Source: Candidatus Bacteroides merdigallinarum
Lineage (GTDB): Bacteria > Bacteroidota > Bacteroidia > Bacteroidales > Bacteroidaceae
DNA length: 44,883 bases
Reading direction: 5' to 3'
Assembly (NCBI GenBank): GCA_019116285.1
Contig: DXBX01000083.1
Location: 1 to 44,883, forward strand
A program made the position numbers and the translations under genes. The notes beneath the pieces are model-generated. The model saw only the letters and a program-made list of their open reading frames with translations, searched no databases and had not been told where the DNA came from. This document shows positions 16,785 through 26,130 of this stretch, one piece after another (position 1 is the first letter of the stretch; every line of letters begins with the position of its first letter).

Positions 16785-17390
16785 TCAGTCCGCGGCCTTG
16801 CGCAGACGTTTGAAGTATTCGATGATGCCTCGGTAGTCCCGGTCGGTGCAGGCGTTGAACTTGTTCCAGAGGTCTCCCATCACCACGGCTCCTCCGAAGT
16901 GGAGGTCGTGTATCAAGGGGATGTTCTCCAGGCGGACGCCTCCCAGTGCCATGACTTTACTGTCTATGCGGTGCTCGTCGGCGGCCCGGCACAACTCAGC
17001 AGAGGTGAAAGCACCGGGGCGGGGATTCGTGATGGCATCGAAGACAGGGCTGAGGAAGACGTAGTCGTAGACACGCTTCTTTACCTCCAGTTCGGTAAGG
17101 GAACGGCACGTGCAACTGATGTGTCCGGAGTAGTCCTCGGGGATGTTGGGGTTACGCTTGTTGAGGTGGATACCCATCAGGCCGCATTCCTCCTGAAGGT
17201 AGAAATGCTCGTGGGTGACTATCTGCTTATGGTACTTGTCGGGTATGAGGGAGAGAAGGCGTTCGGCATACATGGCCGGGGTCTCGGGCTTCCTCAGATG
17301 GAGAATGTCGAGTCCTTCCTCGAAGAGGGCGTTGATGATCTGGTCCTCTTCCACAAAGAACGTCGGGGTGGTGACTACTATCAGTTTCAT
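16785..17390 (-). CDS. Thiamine phosphate synthase-like protein (ThiE/TenI family)
   Basis: 201 aa, cytosolic TIM-barrel type. Visible family blocks are LDILHLRKPE, an early IVTHEHF, GIHLNKRN, FLSPVFDAITNPR and MALGGV, then a C-terminal GGAVVMGDLW. ThiE joins hydroxymethylpyrimidine pyrophosphate to thiazole phosphate; TenI-like relatives lack that activity. The usual ThiE GxSxHs loop is here a CTCRSL segment, so a non-synthase relative is possible. It lies in a run with a PorT-like barrel upstream and addAB downstream, and no other thiamine gene is nearby, so I leave the symbol empty. Confidence 0.75.
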   Translation of the reverse strand: MKLIVVTTPTFFVEEDQIINALFEEGLDILHLRKPETPAMYAERLLSLIPDKYHKQIVTHEHFYLQEECGLMGIHLNKRNPNIPEDYSGHISCTCRSLTELEVKKRVYDYVFLSPVFDAITNPRPGAFTSAELCRAADEHRIDSKVMALGGVRLENIPLIHDLHFGGAVVMGDLWNKFNACTDRDYRGIIEYFKRLRKAAD

Positions 17391-17460
17391 TCCTATAGTT
17401 TCAATGTCGGTGTTATACTGTCATTGGTTGATTCTTGTCGGAGCATTGCTTCCCCTCTTC

Positions 17461-18147
17461 TTACTTGGATATGTCGAAGAGGTATGTGGCCTTCACGATG
17501 ATGCTTCCGTTGGCCGAGCGGTCGAAGTAGTCCTTCTTCGAACTGGCAAAGATGTCCGCCAATCCGAAGTAGTAACGTCCTTCCACCAGGAAGTTGCCAG
17601 CCTTGGTACGCAACTCCACACCCAGCCCGCCGGTGATGCCGTAGTCAAACTTGTTGTCTATGGCCATATCGTGCTGTCTTGTCTCGATATAAGGGTTTTC
17701 GGCCAGCATACCTTCCATATCGCCCGAGGTCTTAGGTGAATCGCTCAGCAGGAAGGCTATCTGCGGGCCCAAGTTGAGGTACACCTGCAGGCCACGGTCC
17801 TTGCCGAAAGCCAGGTGTGCCAGGAGGGGGACCTCCAGGTAGTTCATCGTGCGGGTATAGTGCACATCGGGATGGTTCTCGTAGGTTTCGTCCCAACCAC
17901 GTTGCGAGAAGTTCAACTCCAGTTGTGCGCCGCATACCATGCCAAAGTACTTCTCGGAGATATAGCGGGCGGTCAGTCCGGCGTTGATGCCCATCAGATT
18001 CTTCTGGTTCACATTGGGCACGAAACTGACCTTGTTCATATTGATGCCTCCGTTGACACCCAAGGAGAAGTTATAGCGTTGCTCGCCCACCTGGGCACGG
18101 ATCGTGAGCGATGCTACGAGGAGCAAGAGAAGTGTCAGATATCTCAT
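17461..18147 (-). CDS. PorT-like outer-membrane beta-barrel protein
   Basis: 228 aa. An N-terminal signal peptide (MRYLTLLLLLVASLTIRAQ) is followed by alternating beta strands with SLGVNGGINMNKV, LGINAGL-like, LNFSQRGW, YLEVPLLAHLAFG and LNLGPQIAFLLSD. This is the outer-membrane beta-barrel type known in Bacteroidetes as PorT family (PF13568). In Porphyromonas PorT belongs to type IX secretion, but many family members are ordinary small barrels and this one need not be a secretion part. It lies 33 bases after the LysM gene and probably shares its transcript. It ends close to a strand of aromatic residues (YLFDISK), as usual for barrel proteins. Confidence 0.8.
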   Translation of the reverse strand: MRYLTLLLLLVASLTIRAQVGEQRYNFSLGVNGGINMNKVSFVPNVNQKNLMGINAGLTARYISEKYFGMVCGAQLELNFSQRGWDETYENHPDVHYTRTMNYLEVPLLAHLAFGKDRGLQVYLNLGPQIAFLLSDSPKTSGDMEGMLAENPYIETRQHDMAIDNKFDYGITGGLGVELRTKAGNFLVEGRYYFGLADIFASSKKDYFDRSANGSIIVKATYLFDISK

Positions 18148-18180
18148 GTCTTATATCTTACTATCTTATACAAAGAGTAT

Positions 18181-19956
18181 TTAGTCAAAGTCCAGTTTTA
18201 CCAGTTCATAGCCCTTGGTGAAGTGTACGAAGAACACCTTGCGGTTGATGAACCCTCCCCAGTTGTTGACACGCTGGAACTTGAAGCCCGTTTGTATGGG
18301 TATGAGATCCAGTTGCTGGATGTCTTTCTCCAACTCCGAGCCATAGCTGGACAAGCCTTTGAGGAAGAAGTATCCCGTATCGAAGCCCAGCATGCCGAAC
18401 TTGGGATAGCGTTCGTCCATGTCCTTGCCATACCATTGTTGGTAGCGTTGGGTGAAGCGGACGGCGGCCGGAAGGAGGTTGTTGGTGTAGAAAGAGGAAT
18501 AGAAATAGGTGTCCAACTCAAAGAAGGCTTCCAAATGGTCCTTGGTGTAGGTTTGCCATTCAGGGTAGCCGAAGAGGTGGATGCGGTGTTCAGGATGCTC
18601 ACGCACAACCAGCGAGAGTTGGGGCAGTAGATTGATGAGGGTCAGGTTGCTGCCCGACGTGGGGATAAATACATTCTCGCGTTCCTTGTCCAGCACGGCA
18701 CCCAGCGAGGCCGCCGTGGCTTTCTCGTCCAGGCTCTTCATGGGGATGCCTTTGGCGCGCAGCTCTTCCTTCAGGCCTTTGATGAAGTCGGCCTTGTCGC
18801 GCGTACCTTGGTGGGCATTGATAAAGATGACATTGGCGTTAGGGAACTGGCGCAGGAAGTGGTCATATGTCTCGGAGTATAAATAGGATTGAGGCGTGTT
18901 GACCTGGTAGACCTGCGGGTTGCTAAAAACCGTATTGTCTTTCGAGGTGAAGGGGATGACCAACCGGATGCCTTCACGCCGGGCAAAGTCGGCCAAAGGT
19001 TTGATATGCTGTTGGTAAAGAGGTCCGAAGATGATGTCCATCTGCTTCATTTCCGGTTTCCCCAGGAGGGCATCCAGCGAAGCCGTCTCGGGACCTGAAT
19101 TATAAGTATAGAGGTCGACGGAGGTCCCCGTACGTTTCAAGCTGTCTACGGCCATGAGGAAACCTTCGTAATACTCCACCATGCGGGCAGACTCGCTGCG
19201 CGCCACATCGTAGAAAGGCAGCACGATGGCGGCCCGGATGGTCTTGATGGCTTGGGGCTTCTCGCGGCTGGCCTGGAAAAGTTCGGTATCGGTGGGAATA
19301 CGTTCAGGCTCCTTGCGTTCAGGCTCTTGGGCACGAGGGTAGGGGATGCAAAGGAGGGTACCACGCTTCAGCTTTGTTTTATCTTTGATTTCGGGATTGG
19401 CCTGAATCAGTTCCTCTTCCGTGAGGCCATATTTCCGGCTGATGCTGAAGACGGTCTCGCGGCGCTTTACCTTGTGCATCTCCTTGCACCGGGATTCCAC
19501 CGGGCCGGGAATGACACCCGGTTCCTGTTGGGATTGGGCCACTTGTGTGGAATCGGCCACCTGGGCGCGAGGAATGCGGATGACTTGTCCGGAGCGGAAG
19601 TTGGCTGCACTCAGGCCGGGATTGGCATCGCAGATGGCTTGAGCCGTAGTATGGAATTTACGGGTCAGGCCGTAGAGGGTCTCGCCCGGAGCAATGGTAT
19701 GGAACGTAGGCCCTTGGGTATTGTCCGAGCTCAAGGGTATGCGCAGGGCTTGTCCGGCATAGATGCGTTCGTCGGCACCCGGATTCAGGCGCAAGATGTC
19801 GCTCTGGCTGATGCCATACATGCTGGCTATGGAGTACAGGCTTTGGCCTTTCTCGATGGTATGCATGAAGTAGGTCCGGTTTTCCTGGGCCCAGGCCGTG
19901 AGGCTCATCGCTCCTGCCAAGAGCAGGGTGCAGACTAAATGCTTCATTTGTTTCAT
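18181..19956 (-). CDS. LysM-repeat lipoprotein-like protein with periplasmic binding fold
   Basis: 591 aa. A signal peptide (about 1-23, cleaved after LTAWAQ) precedes three LysM repeats. They are at about 30-75 (EKGQSLYSIASMYGIS), 85-130 (APGETLYGLTRKFHT) and 160-210 (RRETVFSISRKYGLT), each ending in an xRIP or CIP. LysM binds peptidoglycan. From about 240 a type 1 periplasmic-binding fold begins (AAIVLPFYDV, YEGFLMAVDSLK, IFGPLYQQ, VIPFTSKDN). The combination is common in Bacteroidetes and is sometimes annotated as an amino-acid ABC transporter substrate-binding protein, but no transporter genes are here. It is the first gene of the run that ends in addB. Confidence 0.85.
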   Translation of the reverse strand: MKQMKHLVCTLLLAGAMSLTAWAQENRTYFMHTIEKGQSLYSIASMYGISQSDILRLNPGADERIYAGQALRIPLSSDNTQGPTFHTIAPGETLYGLTRKFHTTAQAICDANPGLSAANFRSGQVIRIPRAQVADSTQVAQSQQEPGVIPGPVESRCKEMHKVKRRETVFSISRKYGLTEEELIQANPEIKDKTKLKRGTLLCIPYPRAQEPERKEPERIPTDTELFQASREKPQAIKTIRAAIVLPFYDVARSESARMVEYYEGFLMAVDSLKRTGTSVDLYTYNSGPETASLDALLGKPEMKQMDIIFGPLYQQHIKPLADFARREGIRLVIPFTSKDNTVFSNPQVYQVNTPQSYLYSETYDHFLRQFPNANVIFINAHQGTRDKADFIKGLKEELRAKGIPMKSLDEKATAASLGAVLDKERENVFIPTSGSNLTLINLLPQLSLVVREHPEHRIHLFGYPEWQTYTKDHLEAFFELDTYFYSSFYTNNLLPAAVRFTQRYQQWYGKDMDERYPKFGMLGFDTGYFFLKGLSSYGSELEKDIQQLDLIPIQTGFKFQRVNNWGGFINRKVFFVHFTKGYELVKLDFD

Positions 19957-20016
19957 TGTATCGGTTGTTCTATTTGATTAGGCGTGCATTCCATGACACA
20001 CGCAAAAAATTAGTTG

Positions 20017-20049
20017 CAAAGATAATCATATTATGCCATACATGCCAAA
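20017..20049 (-). promoter_or_regulatory. Full promoter of the LysM-to-addB run
   Basis: Minus strand TTTG (20049-20046), 21 bases, TATCTTTG (20024-20017). Both boxes and the spacing fit the Bacteroides consensus. It lies 61 bases before the LysM start and is the best promoter in the window. Confidence 0.75.
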
Positions 20050-20129
20050 TGATAGCGTTAAGAAATAATATCATGCAATTTCCTTGGAAAAAATAGGGGG
20101 CAGGGATGCGGTATTCGGCAGGAAAACTT

Positions 20130-20137
20130 TATTTTTG
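20130..20137 (+). promoter_or_regulatory. -7 element of uvrA
   Basis: TATTTTTG. It places transcription start near 20144, almost on top of the first ATG (20146), and so favours initiation at the second in-frame ATG (20161). Confidence 0.5.
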
Positions 20138-20145
20138 CACGTTCT

Positions 20146-23007
20146 ATGAGCAAGAAGACTATGCAAGACCCGAAAGAATATATCGAAGTGTATGGTGCCC
20201 GCGTGCACAATCTGAAGAATATAGACGTCCGAATCCCCCGTGATAGCCTTACGGTCATTACCGGATTGAGTGGAAGTGGCAAGTCATCCCTGGCCTTCGA
20301 CACCCTTTTTGCAGAAGGGCAACGTCGGTATATCGAGACTTTTTCGGCTTATGCGCGCAACTTCCTGGGCAATCTGGAGCGTCCGGACGTGGACAAGATT
20401 ACGGGTCTTAGCCCCGTCATCTCCATCGAACAGAAAACCACGAACAAGAATCCGCGCTCTACCGTAGGCACCACGACCGAGATCTACGACTTTCTCCGTC
20501 TGCTCTATGCCCGTGCGGGGGTGGCCTATTCCTACCTGTCCGGCGAGAAGATGGTGAAATATACCGAAGAGCAGATCCTTGAACTCATCCTGCGCGATTA
20601 CAAGGACAAGCGCATCTATATCCTCGCTCCTCTGGTGCGTAACCGCAAGGGGCACTACAAGGAACTTTTCGAGCAGGTGCGCAAGAAAGGGTATCTTTAT
20701 GTCCGGGTGGATGGACAGGTGTGCGAAGCCTTGCCCGGCATGAAATTGGATCGTTATAAGAATCATAGCGTGGAGGTGGTCATCGACAAACTTGTCCCCC
20801 AAGACAAGGATGATACCCGCCTGAAGAACTCCGTAGCCACGGCCATGAAGCAGGGAGACGGACTCTTGATGATCCTGGATGTGGCCACGGGCGAAGCACG
20901 CCATTACAGCAAGCGTCTGATGTGTCCAGTCACGGGATTGTCCTATCGGGAGCCTGCCCCGCACAACTTTTCGTTCAACTCTCCACAGGGAGCCTGCCCG
21001 CGTTGCAAAGGCCTGGGCGTCATTAACCGGATAGACCTCGACAAGGTCATCCCCGACCGCTCCCTTTCCATTGCCGAGGGTGCCATCATCCCGCTGGGGA
21101 AATACAAGAACAGCATGATATTCTGGCAAATAGCTTCCCTGCTGGAGAAATATGAAGCCACGCTCAAGACACCCGTCTCCGCCCTGCCGGACGAAGCATT
21201 GGAGGAAATCCTCTACGGCTCGGACGAGCGGCTTCGCATCAAGGCCTCGCTGGTAGGCACCTCCTCTGATTATTATGCCAACTATGAGGGGGTGGTGAAG
21301 TACATCCAAGACCAGAAAGAAGCGGATGCATCGGCCACCGCCCGCAAATGGGCTGATCAATTTGCCTGCACCGAGGTGTGTCCCGAATGCCACGGCGCCC
21401 GGCTCAACAAGGAGGCTCTCTCCTTCCGCATACATGACAAGAACATCCACCAGCTGGCCGCGATGGACATCAGCGAACTCTACGACTGGCTGATGCATGT
21501 GGACGAGCATCTCGACAACAAGCAACGTCAGATAGCCACCGAGATTCTCAAGGAGATACGCACCCGCCTCAAGTTCCTGCTGGACGTGGGGTTGGATTAT
21601 CTTTCCCTCGACCGTGCCTCGATGACCCTCTCCGGAGGTGAGAGCCAGCGCATCCGTCTGGCCACGCAGATAGGCTCCCAGCTGGTCAATGTGCTTTATA
21701 TCCTGGACGAGCCCAGCATCGGCCTGCATCAGCGGGACAATGAAAGGCTAATCCACTCGCTCAAGGAATTGCGCGACATCGGAAACTCGGTCATCGTCGT
21801 AGAGCACGACAAGGACATGATGCTCTCTGCGGATTATGTGGTGGACATGGGCCCCAAGGCCGGACGCTTGGGAGGCGAAGTGGTCTTTGCTGGCACTCCC
21901 CAGGAGATGATGCGCACACATACCCTGACCTCGCAATATCTCAACGGAGAACAATCCATTGCAGTGCCCCCCACTCGCCGTGGCGGAAACGGCCACAATC
22001 TTTCGCTAAGAGGAGCGCGTGGCAATAACCTGAAGAATGTGGACGTGGACTTCCCCCTGGGTACCCTCATCTGCGTCACGGGCGTGTCCGGCAGCGGCAA
22101 GTCCACCCTTATCAACGAGACCCTGCAACCCATCCTCTCGCAACGCTTCTACCGCTCCTTGCAAGACCCCTTGCCCTACGACAGCATTGAGGGATTGGAA
22201 TATATAGATAAGGTGGTCAACGTCGACCAGTCTCCTTTGGGTCGTACGCCCCGCTCCAATCCCGCCACCTATACGGGTGTCTTCTCGGACATACGCAACC
22301 TCTTCGTAGGCCTGCCCGAAGCCAAGATGCGCGGTTACAAGCCCGGCCGTTTCTCGTTCAACGTCAGCGGAGGACGGTGCGAGGCCTGCCAGGGCAACGG
22401 CTACAAGACCATCGAGATGAACTTCCTGCCCGATGTCTATGTACCCTGTGAGGTATGCCACGGCAAGCGGTACAACCGCGAGACCCTGGAAGTGCGCTAC
22501 AAGGGCAAGTCCATCGCCGATGTCCTCGACCTCACCATCAACCTGGCCGTGGAGTTCTTCGAGAATGTGCCCTCCATATTAAATAAGATAAAGGTCCTGC
22601 AAGATGTGGGCTTGGGCTACATCAAGCTGGGGCAGCCCAGCACCACCCTCTCCGGCGGTGAGAGCCAGCGTGTCAAGCTGGCTACGGAGTTGGCCAAGCG
22701 CGATACGGGCAAGACCCTCTACATCCTGGACGAGCCCACCACAGGCCTGCACTTTGAAGACATCCGTGTCCTGATGAACGTCTTGAACCGGCTGGTGGAC
22801 AAGGGTAACACGGTCATTGTCATCGAGCACAACCTGGACGTCATCAAGATGGCGGACTATATCATCGACATGGGCCCCGAAGGCGGACGGGGTGGGGGAA
22901 TGGTCCTCTCCACCGGCACGCCCGAAGAGGTGGCGATGAGTGGCAAAGGGTACACGCCCCGCTTCTTGAAGGAGGAATTGGAGACTTCCCATCCACCCCA
23001 AGCATAA
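20146..23007 (+). CDS. uvrA: UvrA, excinuclease ABC subunit A
   Basis: 953 aa. Two ABC ATPase halves: Walker A GLSGSGKS at 40-47 and GVSGSGKS near 645, each with an LSGGESQR signature. Zinc-finger cysteines CPRCKGLG (first half) and CEACQGNG with CEVC (second half) are present. UvrA2 with UvrB scans DNA for bulky lesions in nucleotide excision repair. Length and order are typical. The start at 20146 adds MSKKT before [10 protein letters not shown]; the ATG at 20161 fits both other UvrA proteins and the promoter position better, so the first five residues are uncertain. The gene is divergent from the LysM-addAB run, so two DNA repair units share this intergenic region. Confidence 0.97.
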   Translation: MSKKTMQDPKEYIEVYGARVHNLKNIDVRIPRDSLTVITGLSGSGKSSLAFDTLFAEGQRRYIETFSAYARNFLGNLERPDVDKITGLSPVISIEQKTTNKNPRSTVGTTTEIYDFLRLLYARAGVAYSYLSGEKMVKYTEEQILELILRDYKDKRIYILAPLVRNRKGHYKELFEQVRKKGYLYVRVDGQVCEALPGMKLDRYKNHSVEVVIDKLVPQDKDDTRLKNSVATAMKQGDGLLMILDVATGEARHYSKRLMCPVTGLSYREPAPHNFSFNSPQGACPRCKGLGVINRIDLDKVIPDRSLSIAEGAIIPLGKYKNSMIFWQIASLLEKYEATLKTPVSALPDEALEEILYGSDERLRIKASLVGTSSDYYANYEGVVKYIQDQKEADASATARKWADQFACTEVCPECHGARLNKEALSFRIHDKNIHQLAAMDISELYDWLMHVDEHLDNKQRQIATEILKEIRTRLKFLLDVGLDYLSLDRASMTLSGGESQRIRLATQIGSQLVNVLYILDEPSIGLHQRDNERLIHSLKELRDIGNSVIVVEHDKDMMLSADYVVDMGPKAGRLGGEVVFAGTPQEMMRTHTLTSQYLNGEQSIAVPPTRRGGNGHNLSLRGARGNNLKNVDVDFPLGTLICVTGVSGSGKSTLINETLQPILSQRFYRSLQDPLPYDSIEGLEYIDKVVNVDQSPLGRTPRSNPATYTGVFSDIRNLFVGLPEAKMRGYKPGRFSFNVSGGRCEACQGNGYKTIEMNFLPDVYVPCEVCHGKRYNRETLEVRYKGKSIADVLDLTINLAVEFFENVPSILNKIKVLQDVGLGYIKLGQPSTTLSGGESQRVKLATELAKRDTGKTLYILDEPTTGLHFEDIRVLMNVLNRLVDKGNTVIVIEHNLDVIKMADYIIDMGPEGGRGGGMVLSTGTPEEVAMSGKGYTPRFLKEELETSHPPQA

Positions 23008-23030
23008 TTGAGGTACCCCCCCTCAAAAAA
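23008..23030 (+). terminator. Weak hairpin after uvrA
   Basis: TTGAGG (23008-23013) and CCTCAA (23021-23026) form a 6-bp stem overlapping the uvrA stop region, with a C-rich loop and A-run after it. On the plus strand there is no U-tract, so termination is doubtful. Confidence 0.3.
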
Positions 23031-23059
23031 GTGATGTATAACAAACAGAAATTTGCACT

Positions 23060-23548
23060 ATGATTAAGATCAAAATAAACAAGACCAACGCCGCCCGCCT
23101 CTTGGACAAGGCCAAGGTGGCTTACGAACTGATTCCTTATGAGGTGGACGAGAACGACCTCAGCGCGCCCCACGTGGCAGCTTCGCTGGGCGAGGACATT
23201 GATTGTGTGTTCAAGACCCTCGTCCTGCACGGCGACAAAACGGGACATTTCGTCTGCGTCATCCCCGGCGAGCACGAGGTGGACCTCAAGCTGGCCGCCA
23301 AGGTGAGCGGCAACAAGAAGTGCGACCTTATCCCCGTCAAGGAGTTGTTGCCCCTCACGGGATATATCCGTGGCGGATGTTCGCCCATCGGGATGAAGAA
23401 GCTTTTCCCCACTTATATCCATCGCACCTGCCTGGACTTTCCTTATATATATGTCAGTGCGGGGCAACGCGGATTGCAGCTGAAGATAGCTCCGCAAGAC
23501 TTAATTCGGGAGTCGAAGGCAGAAGTTTGCGAGTTATTTGTTGGGTAA
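23060..23548 (+). CDS. ybaK: YbaK/EbsC-family Cys-tRNA(Pro) deacylase
   Basis: 162 aa. The family blocks are KTNAARLLDKAKVAYELIPY at the N-terminus, CVFKTLVLHGD, VCVIPGEHEVDLK, then LAAKVSGNKK, TGYIRGGCSPIGMKK and FPYIYVSAGQRG. The invariant Lys and the GGCSPIG loop of YbaK are present. The enzyme removes cysteine wrongly attached to tRNA(Pro) in trans to prolyl-tRNA synthetase. It starts 52 bases after uvrA and may share its transcript. No own -7 box is clear before it. Its 3' end contains the -33 box of the next gene. Confidence 0.93.
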   Translation: MIKIKINKTNAARLLDKAKVAYELIPYEVDENDLSAPHVAASLGEDIDCVFKTLVLHGDKTGHFVCVIPGEHEVDLKLAAKVSGNKKCDLIPVKELLPLTGYIRGGCSPIGMKKLFPTYIHRTCLDFPYIYVSAGQRGLQLKIAPQDLIRESKAEVCELFVG

Positions 23549-23570
23549 ACCGATAAAATGTCTATATTTG
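23537..23570 (+). promoter_or_regulatory. Full promoter of the POT transporter gene
   Basis: TTTG (23537-23540), 22 bases, TATATTTG (23563-23570). Both boxes fit. The -33 lies in the last codons of ybaK, leaving an AT-rich leader of about 50 bases before the ATG at 23627. Confidence 0.7.
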
Positions 23571-23626
23571 CACCACAATTCATAAACAAACTCTATTACT
23601 AATTTTTAATACCTTATTAATTCGTT

Positions 23627-25150
23627 ATGTTTGAAGGACAACCTAAAGGTCTTTTTGCATTGGCGCTGGCCAATACGGGCGAGCGATTCGGTTACTACAC
23701 CATGCTTGCCATCTTTGTGCTTTTCCTGCGTGCCAACTTCGATTTGTCCGCGTCTACGGCGGGCAACATTTACGCCGCTTTCCTGGCGTTGGTTTATTTT
23801 CTTCCGTTCATCGGTGGTATCCTGGCGGACAAGTTCGGTTATGGCAAGATGGTGACCATCGGCATCATCGGCATGTTCGTGGGCTATGTGCTGCTGGCGC
23901 TGCCGTTGGGCAACGGCGCAGCTGCATGGGTATCCATGGTGGCCGGATTGTTAGTTATCAGTACTGGTACGGGCTTGTTCAAGGGCAACCTGCAGGTGAT
24001 GGTCGGCAATTTGTATGATGACCCGGCTTACGCCTCGAAGCGCGACTCCGCGTTCAGCATCTTCTATATGGCCATCAACATCGGTGCACTCTTTGCTCCT
24101 ACGGCCGCAGTGAAGATGATGGAATATGCGCAGCAGACGTGGGGCGTGAGCGTGAACGACTCCTACCACTTCGCTTTCGGCGTGGCATGTATCTCGCTGA
24201 TAGTGTCCATGATGATTTACTACGGCTTCCGCAAGACATTCCGCCACGTGGAAGGCTCTACGAAGCAGGTGGAGGCTAAAAACGCCAATGCCGCTCATAC
24301 GGAGGAACTCTCTCCTAAAGAGACGAAAGAACGCATCGTGGCACTCTGCCTGGTATTTGCCGTGGTCATCTTCTTCTGGATGGCTTTCCATCAGAACGGC
24401 TTGACGCTGACCTACTTTGCCGATGAGTTTACGGCCAAGAGTTCTTCGGGCTTGGAGAGCATGATGTTCAATGTAATGAACTTGTTTGCGGTGATCATTC
24501 TGGTATATGCCTTGTTCTCACTGTTCCAGTCCAAGACGGGCAAGGGCAAGCTCATATCGGGTGTGGTCATCTTGCTGGCCGTCCTCTTCTTGGTTTACCG
24601 CTACACAGCGTTGGAGGGCAGCGTGCCTGTTGATGCTCCCATCTTCCAGCAGTTCAACCCCTTCTTTGTAGTGGCTTTGACTCCGGTTTCCATGGCCATC
24701 TTCGGCTCGTTGGCACGTAAGGGCAAGGAACCTTCCGCTCCGCGTAAGATTGGCCTCGGCATGTTGGTGGCCGCTTTGGGCTATGTGGTAATGATTGTGG
24801 CTTCCATCGGCTTGCTGTCGCCCAACGCACAAGAAGCAGCCGGTGATGCGGCTTCGTTTGTATCGCCCAACTGGCTGGTATCTACTTATCTGGTGCTGAC
24901 ATTTGCCGAGTTGCTCCTGTCGCCCATGGGTATTTCCTTCGTTTCCAAGGTGGCTCCTCCCAAGTACAAGGGTATGATGATGGGTGGCTGGTTCGTAGCT
25001 ACCGCCATCGGCAACTATCTGACTTCTGTTGCTTCGTGGTTGTGGGGCGACATGCCGTTGTGGGTTGTTTGGGGTACATTGATGGTGCTCTGCCTCTTGG
25101 CTGCCCTGTTCATCTTCTCCGTGATGAAGCGTCTGGAGAAGGTGGCGTAA
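23627..25150 (+). CDS. POT/PTR family peptide:proton symporter
   Basis: 507 aa with about 12-14 membrane helices. The N-terminus ALANTGERFGYYTMLAIFVL is the helix 1 motif of POT transporters (usual form ExxERFxYY), here with Asn in the first position, as in a Bacteroidetes branch. Further blocks are FLPFIGGILADKFGYGK and FSIFYMAINIGALFAP, and FWMAFHQNGLTLTYF, LLSPMGISFVSKVAPPKYKG at the end. These transporters use the proton gradient to import di- and tripeptides into the cytosol. With the PepT gene at 34824 it would supply peptides for cytosolic hydrolysis; they are not adjacent. The Asn at the coupling motif may alter proton coupling (inference). Confidence 0.9.
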   Translation: MFEGQPKGLFALALANTGERFGYYTMLAIFVLFLRANFDLSASTAGNIYAAFLALVYFLPFIGGILADKFGYGKMVTIGIIGMFVGYVLLALPLGNGAAAWVSMVAGLLVISTGTGLFKGNLQVMVGNLYDDPAYASKRDSAFSIFYMAINIGALFAPTAAVKMMEYAQQTWGVSVNDSYHFAFGVACISLIVSMMIYYGFRKTFRHVEGSTKQVEAKNANAAHTEELSPKETKERIVALCLVFAVVIFFWMAFHQNGLTLTYFADEFTAKSSSGLESMMFNVMNLFAVIILVYALFSLFQSKTGKGKLISGVVILLAVLFLVYRYTALEGSVPVDAPIFQQFNPFFVVALTPVSMAIFGSLARKGKEPSAPRKIGLGMLVAALGYVVMIVASIGLLSPNAQEAAGDAASFVSPNWLVSTYLVLTFAELLLSPMGISFVSKVAPPKYKGMMMGGWFVATAIGNYLTSVASWLWGDMPLWVVWGTLMVLCLLAALFIFSVMKRLEKVA

Positions 25151-25181
25151 ACCTTGGGGAATTAAAAATTGAAAATTAAAA

Positions 25182-25254
25182 ATTAAAAAATAGGAATGAA
25201 GAATTTGCTTGCGTGCCTCTCTTGCACGGGGATTCTTCATTCTTATTTTTTAAT
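25182..25254. terminator. Bidirectional terminator, 23-bp stem
   Basis: Arms 25182-25204 and 25232-25254 match with one G-T wobble, ending in A-run and T-run. A smaller CGTGC/GCACG stem sits in the loop. It separates the convergent POT and GNAT genes. Confidence 0.85.
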
Positions 25255-25286
25255 TCATAACTCTTAATTCTCAATTCTCAATTCTA

Positions 25287-25784
25287 TCAGATTTCCATTC
25301 CCATGATATAGTCATTCATATAGAATCCATTCCCGATGGGGAAATCTCCTTCGCGTACTTTCCGCATCCCCATGTGTTCATAGAAATGCAAAGCCTTGTT
25401 GTGGCGGTTCACGTTCAGTTCCATTTGGCAAGGTTCGGGGTGTATCTCCTTGATATACTTGATGGCCTCGCGGAACAGGAAGCTTCCGCAGTGTGCGCCT
25501 TGGAAATAGGGCAGGACGTAGATCTTCTCCAGATGAAACAAGTCCTTGCCATCGGGACGGACACTGACATACCCCGCCGCCTCGCACTCCTCGTAGGCCA
25601 GCAGATAGACATGGCCTTCCTCCTCCATCTGCTTGCGGATGTTCGCTTCGGAGTACATCCATTCCATCATATAGTCTATTTGTTCGGAAGTCAAGATATC
25701 CCGGTAAGTCACCGGAAAGACCTGTTGCGCCAGCTTCCGTATCAGGGCGCAGTCATCGGTTGTAGCTTTTCTGATTATAAACAT
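25287..25784 (-). CDS. GNAT family N-acetyltransferase
   Basis: 165 aa, soluble. N-terminal FIIRKATTDDCALIRKLAQQ is the usual GNAT start. The acetyl-CoA segment is YVLPYFQGAHCGSFLFREA, a variant of Q/RxxGxG/A in which an Ala-His-Cys-Gly replaces the glycines. The C-terminus has the LNVNRHNKALHFYEHMGM strand and helix typical of the family. Substrate cannot be told; it most resembles amino-terminal or small-molecule acetyltransferases. It has its own -7 element (25813-25820) and no operon partners. Confidence 0.88.
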   Translation of the reverse strand: MFIIRKATTDDCALIRKLAQQVFPVTYRDILTSEQIDYMMEWMYSEANIRKQMEEEGHVYLLAYEECEAAGYVSVRPDGKDLFHLEKIYVLPYFQGAHCGSFLFREAIKYIKEIHPEPCQMELNVNRHNKALHFYEHMGMRKVREGDFPIGNGFYMNDYIMGMEI

Positions 25785-25812
25785 ATCGGTTTCCTTTTAT
25801 AGGGTCGCGGTG

Positions 25813-25820
25813 CAAATATA
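25813..25820 (-). promoter_or_regulatory. -7 element of the GNAT gene
   Basis: TATATTTG on the minus strand, 28 bases before the ATG at 25784. The 21-bp repeats lie about 55 bases further upstream. Confidence 0.5.
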
Positions 25821-25873
25821 CACTTTTTTGCTTGAACCACTGGTATATATTTGTCTCACCACTTATTTTCCGT

Positions 25874-25957
25874 TTTCCAAAGTCCCTCTTTAGCTTTCTA
25901 AAGTCCCTCTTTAGCCGGCTCAAAGCCATGTTTAGGTTTCCCATGTTTCTCTTTAGG
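25874..25957. repeat. Four imperfect 21-bp tandem repeats
   Basis: Units run 25874-25894, 25895-25915, 25916-25936 and 25937-25957. The first two share AAAGTCCCTCTTTAG exactly; the last two end in TTTAGG. They lie in the 405-base gap between the divergent GNAT and PadR genes. The period equals two helical turns or seven codons. Read on the minus strand they give a heptad repeat (LKRDFRKLKRDFGK) in an 84-codon frame that I do not regard as a real gene. Confidence 0.7.
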
Positions 25958-26090
25958 GAAAGGCAAGATTGTAGGCGCTGCAAACAAAGATATACTGCAC
26001 CGGGCATTTCAGTTATACTACGCTGTCTTACGACGATATAGTTCGATGGCTAAGTAAGTATAACTCCCCTATTATTGTTAATTAGTTATA

Positions 26091-26113
26091 ATGTATAGTA
26101 GTTTGTAATACAT
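26091..26113. promoter_or_regulatory. Candidate PadR operator
   Basis: ATGTAT, 11 bases, ATACAT: an inverted repeat that overlaps the TTTG -33-like box of the PadR gene. PadR repressors usually bind ATGT/ACAT palindromes at their own promoter, so autorepression is plausible. Confidence 0.4.
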
Positions 26114-26130
26114 AGTACTGAATTAATACA

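Noticed and set aside
20284..21729. 481-codon minus-strand frame opposite uvrA
   Set aside because: Antisense shadow of the clear uvrA gene in high-GC coding sequence.
25753..26007. 84-codon minus-strand frame with LKRDF heptads
   Set aside because: Coding appearance is caused by the 21-bp tandem repeat; no start support, and it overlaps the GNAT promoter and first codons.
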